Shown here in pieces: positions 6,725 to 9,497 of a stretch of DNA of 9,497 nt. The notes beneath the pieces were generated by a model. The model was not told where the DNA came from, made no database searches, and saw nothing but the letters and a program-made list of their open reading frames with translations. Made by a program: the position numbers and the translations under genes. Source of the DNA: Phycisphaeraceae bacterium (GTDB taxonomy: Bacteria; Planctomycetota; Phycisphaerae; Phycisphaerales; Phycisphaeraceae); contig JADZCW010000256.1 in NCBI GenBank assembly GCA_020851395.1, positions 1 to 9,497 on the forward strand, given 5' to 3'. Every line of letters begins with the position of its first letter. Within the stretch, counting starts at the first letter, position 1.

Positions 6725-7375
6725 ATGCGTCATGTGCGTCTGGCTTTGATCGTGCTGCTGGCCTGCGGGCTGGTGGCGGGCTATGCCTGGTCGTCAACGA
6801 ATGCGGTGGCGATGAGCGAGTCGGCGGCGACGCAGCCGTCGGGTGAAGCGCCCAAGGCGCCGGACTTCGCGGTGGTCGACAGCCACGGCGAGACGCATCA
6901 TCTGTCGGATTACGCGGGGAAGTTCGTCGTGCTCGAGTGGATCAACCACGAGTGCCCGTTCGTGCGCAAGCACTACGAGTCGGGGAATATGCAGAAGCTG
7001 CAGGAGACGTACACGGGCAAGGGGGTGGTGTGGCTGTCGATCTGCTCGTCGGCCCCGGGCAAGCAGGGGAACATGAGCGCGGAGGAGTGGAACCAGGCGA
7101 CGGCGGAGAAGAACGCCAAGCCCACGGCGGTGCTGCTGGACGAGGACGGGACGGCGGGGCACGCGTACGAGGCGAAGACGACGCCGCACATGTTCGTGAT
7201 CAACCCGGCGGGTGAATTGATCTATCAGGGGGCGATCGACGACACGCCATCGGCGGACAAGGCGGACGCGGCGACGGCGCACAATTACGTGACGGCGGCG
7301 CTGGAGGAGGCGATGGCGGGGCAGGCGGTGACGACGGCGTTCACCAAGTCGTATGGGTGCTCAGTGAAGTACTGA
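6725..7375 (+). CDS. Secreted thioredoxin-fold redoxin (AhpC/TSA-like) with single active-site cysteine
   Basis: This 216-residue protein begins with a signal sequence (MRHVR followed by a hydrophobic run to about residue 20). LLAC at 11-14 loosely resembles a lipobox, but the fit is poor. The mature part shows the redoxin pattern: APDFAVVDSHG (45-55), a strand leading to the active site NHECPFVRKHY with Cys77, then SICSSAPG (105-112), PTAVLLDEDGT (133-143), and the cis-proline motif KTTPH with P154 before MFVI. The usual CXXC is CPFV, so the second active-site cysteine is missing. A conserved-looking cysteine near the C-terminus (YGCSVKY, C212) could be a resolving cysteine. The protein probably carries out periplasmic thiol or peroxide chemistry; the substrate is unknown. 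AGGAG lies seven bases before the ATG, a good ribosome binding site. It probably shares a transcript with the DsbD-N gene 38 bases upstream, a likely partner. Confidence 0.9.
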   Translation: MRHVRLALIVLLACGLVAGYAWSSTNAVAMSESAATQPSGEAPKAPDFAVVDSHGETHHLSDYAGKFVVLEWINHECPFVRKHYESGNMQKLQETYTGKGVVWLSICSSAPGKQGNMSAEEWNQATAEKNAKPTAVLLDEDGTAGHAYEAKTTPHMFVINPAGELIYQGAIDDTPSADKADAATAHNYVTAALEEAMAGQAVTTAFTKSYGCSVKY

Positions 7376-7402
7376 TCGCCCGCGACCGGTGAGGTGATTA
7401 GT
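7371..7402 (+). terminator. Stem-loop between the convergent redoxin and TolC-family genes
   Basis: ACTGATCGCC (7371-7380) can pair with GGTGATTAGT (7393-7402) over ten positions, two of them G-U wobbles, around a 12-base loop. The wobbles form only in RNA read from the plus strand, so the stem would serve the redoxin transcript. It covers the stop codons of both genes in a gap of only 22 bases. There is no T-run after it, so it is at best a weak or factor-assisted terminator, or a stabilising 3' hairpin. Confidence 0.35.
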
Positions 7403-9083
7403 TGGACGGCAGGGTCGTGACGCGGCCGGGCGCTGTTGAGGCGTCGGGGCCGGCGGGGGTCCATTCGACGGCGGCGGAGCCTAGGACGGTGCCGGTGGCG
7501 AAGGCAAGGTCGACCTTGGCGATCTCGTACTCGGTGAGCGCGGCGTTGAGGGAGGACTCGGCGTCGGCGAGGGAGGTCTGGGCGTCGAGGACGTCGGTGG
7601 CGGTGCGGAGGCCCTGCTCGAACTGGCGCTGCTCGGCGTCGAGGCTTCTTGCGGCGAGGACGACGCGCTGGCGGTTGACGAGGATACGCTGCCAGTTGGC
7701 GTGCAATTGATCGACGGCGGAGAGGACTTCCTGGCGGACCTGGATCTCTTGCTGCTGTTTGCTGAGCATGCGCTGGAGGCGGGTCAGGGTGGCGGCGCGG
7801 AGGCGGCTCTGGGCGGCCTCGTTGCCGAGGGGGACTTCGACGCTGAGCGTCACGCGGTGCTCGCGGTAGTCCTTGTTGAAGTAGAGGTCCCAGGCGTCGG
7901 AGGGGGTCGCGCCTAAGCCGCGCAGGCCGTAGGTGTAGCCGACGGAGACGAGCGGGAGGGCGGCGTTGCGGAGGTTTTCCTGGGTGCTGGCGTCCTGGGC
8001 GAGCTGGAGCTCGAGGCGGAGCATCTCCATGCGGGAGCGCAGGGCGACATCCATGAGGCGAGTCTCATCGAGGTCGTACCAGAGGGCGGCGGGCTCGGAG
8101 GCGGGGACGAGGGTGGTGGGCGAGGGCATGGGGAGGTCGGGACGATTCAGGACGCGCTTGAGTTCGCGTTGGCGGTCGCGGACGGCGTTCTCGGAGGTGA
8201 TGATGGCCTCGAGGCTCTCGGCGACGCCGGTGCGGGAGCGGATGACCTCGACGTCGCTGCTTACGCCGGCGGCAACGAGGCGCTGGGATTTTTCGAGCAG
8301 GCGCACGGCCAGGTCGTGCTGCTGACGACGGACCTCGAGTTCGCGGCGGGCGGCGTAGAGGCGCCAGTAGACGCGGTCGACGGCGGCCAGGACGCTGATG
8401 ACCTGGAGCTTGGTTTCGGCCTGGGCGATCTGGGATTGGTATCTCGCCAGGCGGAGGCCGTGGGTGTTGGCGCGGAAGCCGGCGCCGCGAAGGAGGGGTT
8501 GGGAGAGGGTAATGGCGGTGCCAGCGGAGTAGTAAGGATCCACCGCACCGGGGGCGGCGGGGCCAAAGAGTTCGCCGCGGGACATGGGGACGTCGAGGCT
8601 GACGGAGCCGCCGGTGCGGAGGGGGAGTTCTAGGCCGGGGGTGACGCTGACGACGTCGGTCTCGGAGCCGCCGGTGAGGGACTGCTGGTCGGAACGGATG
8701 TTGCTGTAGGAGGCGTCGGTGCGGAAGAGGGCCTCGAAGCGGGCTTCCTCTTCGTTGATGCCTTCGCGGGCGATGGCGGGGTTGATCAGGTCGACTTGGA
8801 GGTCGAGGTTGTGGGCGAGGGCGGCCTGGCGGCATTGCTCGATGGTCAGGTCGAGGGATTCGTCGGCGGGTTGAGTCGTGGGTTGAGTGGCGGCTTGGGT
8901 GGTGGGGGCGGAATCGGGGGCGGGTTGGAGGTTGAGGGTGTTGACGCGGCGGACCTGGTCGGGGGCGACGGCGAGGTCGTCCCAGCGGGAGCCGTCCCAG
9001 AAGCCGGCGCAGCCGGCGAGGAGGAGGGATGTCGCGGTGAAGGCCGCGAAGGCGCGGGTTGTCGTGGGGGCAAACCTATTCAT
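7398..9083 (-). CDS. TolC-family outer-membrane efflux lipoprotein
   Basis: The 561-residue protein has a lipoprotein signal with lipobox LAGC ending at Cys25, so the mature protein should be lipid-anchored. A low-complexity linker rich in Thr-Gln-Pro (about 57-73) precedes the first outer-membrane efflux repeat, which begins SLDLTIEQCRQAALAHNLDL near 76. Family hallmarks follow: LSQPLLRGAGF, the long helix around VDRVYWRLYAARRELEVRRQ, and KSQRLVAAGVSSDVEVIRSR. The second repeat ends with FEQGLRTATDVLDAQTSLADAE. TolC-type proteins form trimers with a membrane barrel and a long periplasmic tunnel. With the overlapping MacB-type gene it probably forms a tripartite exporter. The ATG at 9083 lies inside the end of the upstream gene, with GAGG nine bases before it. 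The cargo cannot be read from the sequence. The length is slightly above that of typical TolC proteins, owing to the N-terminal linker. Confidence 0.95.
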   Translation of the reverse strand: MNRFAPTTTRAFAAFTATSLLLAGCAGFWDGSRWDDLAVAPDQVRRVNTLNLQPAPDSAPTTQAATQPTTQPADESLDLTIEQCRQAALAHNLDLQVDLINPAIAREGINEEEARFEALFRTDASYSNIRSDQQSLTGGSETDVVSVTPGLELPLRTGGSVSLDVPMSRGELFGPAAPGAVDPYYSAGTAITLSQPLLRGAGFRANTHGLRLARYQSQIAQAETKLQVISVLAAVDRVYWRLYAARRELEVRRQQHDLAVRLLEKSQRLVAAGVSSDVEVIRSRTGVAESLEAIITSENAVRDRQRELKRVLNRPDLPMPSPTTLVPASEPAALWYDLDETRLMDVALRSRMEMLRLELQLAQDASTQENLRNAALPLVSVGYTYGLRGLGATPSDAWDLYFNKDYREHRVTLSVEVPLGNEAAQSRLRAATLTRLQRMLSKQQQEIQVRQEVLSAVDQLHANWQRILVNRQRVVLAARSLDAEQRQFEQGLRTATDVLDAQTSLADAESSLNAALTEYEIAKVDLAFATGTVLGSAAVEWTPAGPDASTAPGRVTTLPSN

Positions 9084-9497
9084 GTCGGAGGGCCTCGATG
9101 GGGTCGAGTCGGGCGGCCTTGACGGCAGGGAATAGGCCGAAGAAGACGCCGACGGCGGCGGAGAAGCCGAAGGCCATGACGATGGCCCAGCCGGGGATGT
9201 AGGCGCGTTCGAGCTGGGCGCCGGGGATCTTGCCCATGCCCCAGGTCATGAGCTGACCAATGACCAGGCCGATCAGGCCGCCGACGAGGCAGAGGGTGAT
9301 GGCCTCGACGAGGAACTGCAGGAGGATGGCGGCGGGTCGGGCGCCGACGCTCTTGCGCAGGCCGATCTCTCGGGTGCGTTCGGAGACGGAGACGAGCATG
9401 ATGTTCATGATGCCGACGCCGCCGACGAGCAGGGAGATGCCGACGACGCCGCCGGCGATGGCGGTGACGGTGGCGGCGATGGTGTTGAACTGCTGGA
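9076..9497 (-). CDS. MacB-type ABC transporter permease (C-terminal part, cut by window edge)
   Basis: The frame enters at base 9497 and ends with TAG at 9078-9076, giving 139 visible residues. They form the C-terminal half of a MacB/FtsX-type permease: a helix through AIAGGVVGISLLVGGVGIMN, the cytoplasmic signature VSERTREIGLRKSVGAR, and two more helices around LVEAITLCLVGGLIGLVIGQ and AIVMAFGFSAAVGVFFGLFP. The typical tail AVKAARLDPIEALRHE closes the protein. MacB-type permeases transmit ATP-driven motion to push substrates through a TolC-like exit duct. The ATPase part lies outside the window and may be fused or separate, so I cannot tell MacB proper from a stand-alone permease. The stop overlaps the TolC-family start by 8 bases (ATGAATAG), so the two are translationally coupled. 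Confidence 0.93.
   Translation of the reverse strand, partial: QQFNTIAATVTAIAGGVVGISLLVGGVGIMNIMLVSVSERTREIGLRKSVGARPAAILLQFLVEAITLCLVGGLIGLVIGQLMTWGMGKIPGAQLERAYIPGWAIVMAFGFSAAVGVFFGLFPAVKAARLDPIEALRHE

Noticed and set aside
5818..6726. Minus-strand open frame of 302 codons opposite the proline-rich tail and DsbD-N domain
   Set aside because: Ala/Pro/Ser low-complexity translation with no domain; explained by the GC-rich opposite strand.

Overview
This is a GC-rich bacterial window with little intergenic DNA. It looks like the chromosome of a Gram-negative-type organism that respires with alternative complex III (ACIII). My best guess at lineage is Planctomycetota, possibly a Phycisphaerae-like bacterium or a metagenome-assembled genome. 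That rests on gene content and style: ACIII, a DsbD-N protein with a proline-rich tail, a single-cysteine redoxin, and a MacB/TolC pair. No rRNA or other marker gene is present to prove it.

Layout, left to right. Positions 1-4328 (minus strand) hold the start of an ACIII operon, read right to left. It contains actA (pentaheme cytochrome c, 3645-4328), actB (fused molybdopterin-oxidoreductase-like and iron-sulfur subunit, 501-3614) and the N-terminal 165 residues of actC (NrfD-like quinol-binding membrane subunit, leaving the window at base 1). Upstream of actA is a roughly 320-base non-coding leader (4329-4654) with a plausible sigma-70-type promoter. Positions 4655-5314 (minus) encode a membrane-anchored protein I do not recognise. 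Divergent from it, 5448-7375 (plus) carries a two-gene unit: a secreted DsbD N-terminal-domain protein with a tail that is about half proline, followed by a secreted thioredoxin-fold redoxin. Converging on that unit is an export operon on the minus strand, 9497-7398: the C-terminus of a MacB-type ABC transporter permease, overlapping by 8 bases a TolC-family outer-membrane lipoprotein.

How they work together. ActABC would take electrons from membrane quinol through ActC and the ActB Fe-S clusters to ActA hemes, and on to a terminal oxidase probably encoded beyond the left edge. The DsbD-N/redoxin pair probably handles thiol-disulfide or peroxide chemistry in the periplasm. MacB and TolC form the inner- and outer-membrane parts of a tripartite exporter whose adaptor is probably further right.

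The main oddities are these. actA has no ATG, GTG or TTG start in its own frame. A DsbD-N domain stands alone without the DsbD membrane or thioredoxin domains. Synonymous codon choice flips with gene orientation, so that the plus strand stays G-rich across genes on both strands. I saw no mobile elements, CRISPR arrays, tRNAs or rRNAs. Apart from the unrecognised 219-residue protein, the window consists of known families, and I do not see evidence for a wholly new system.
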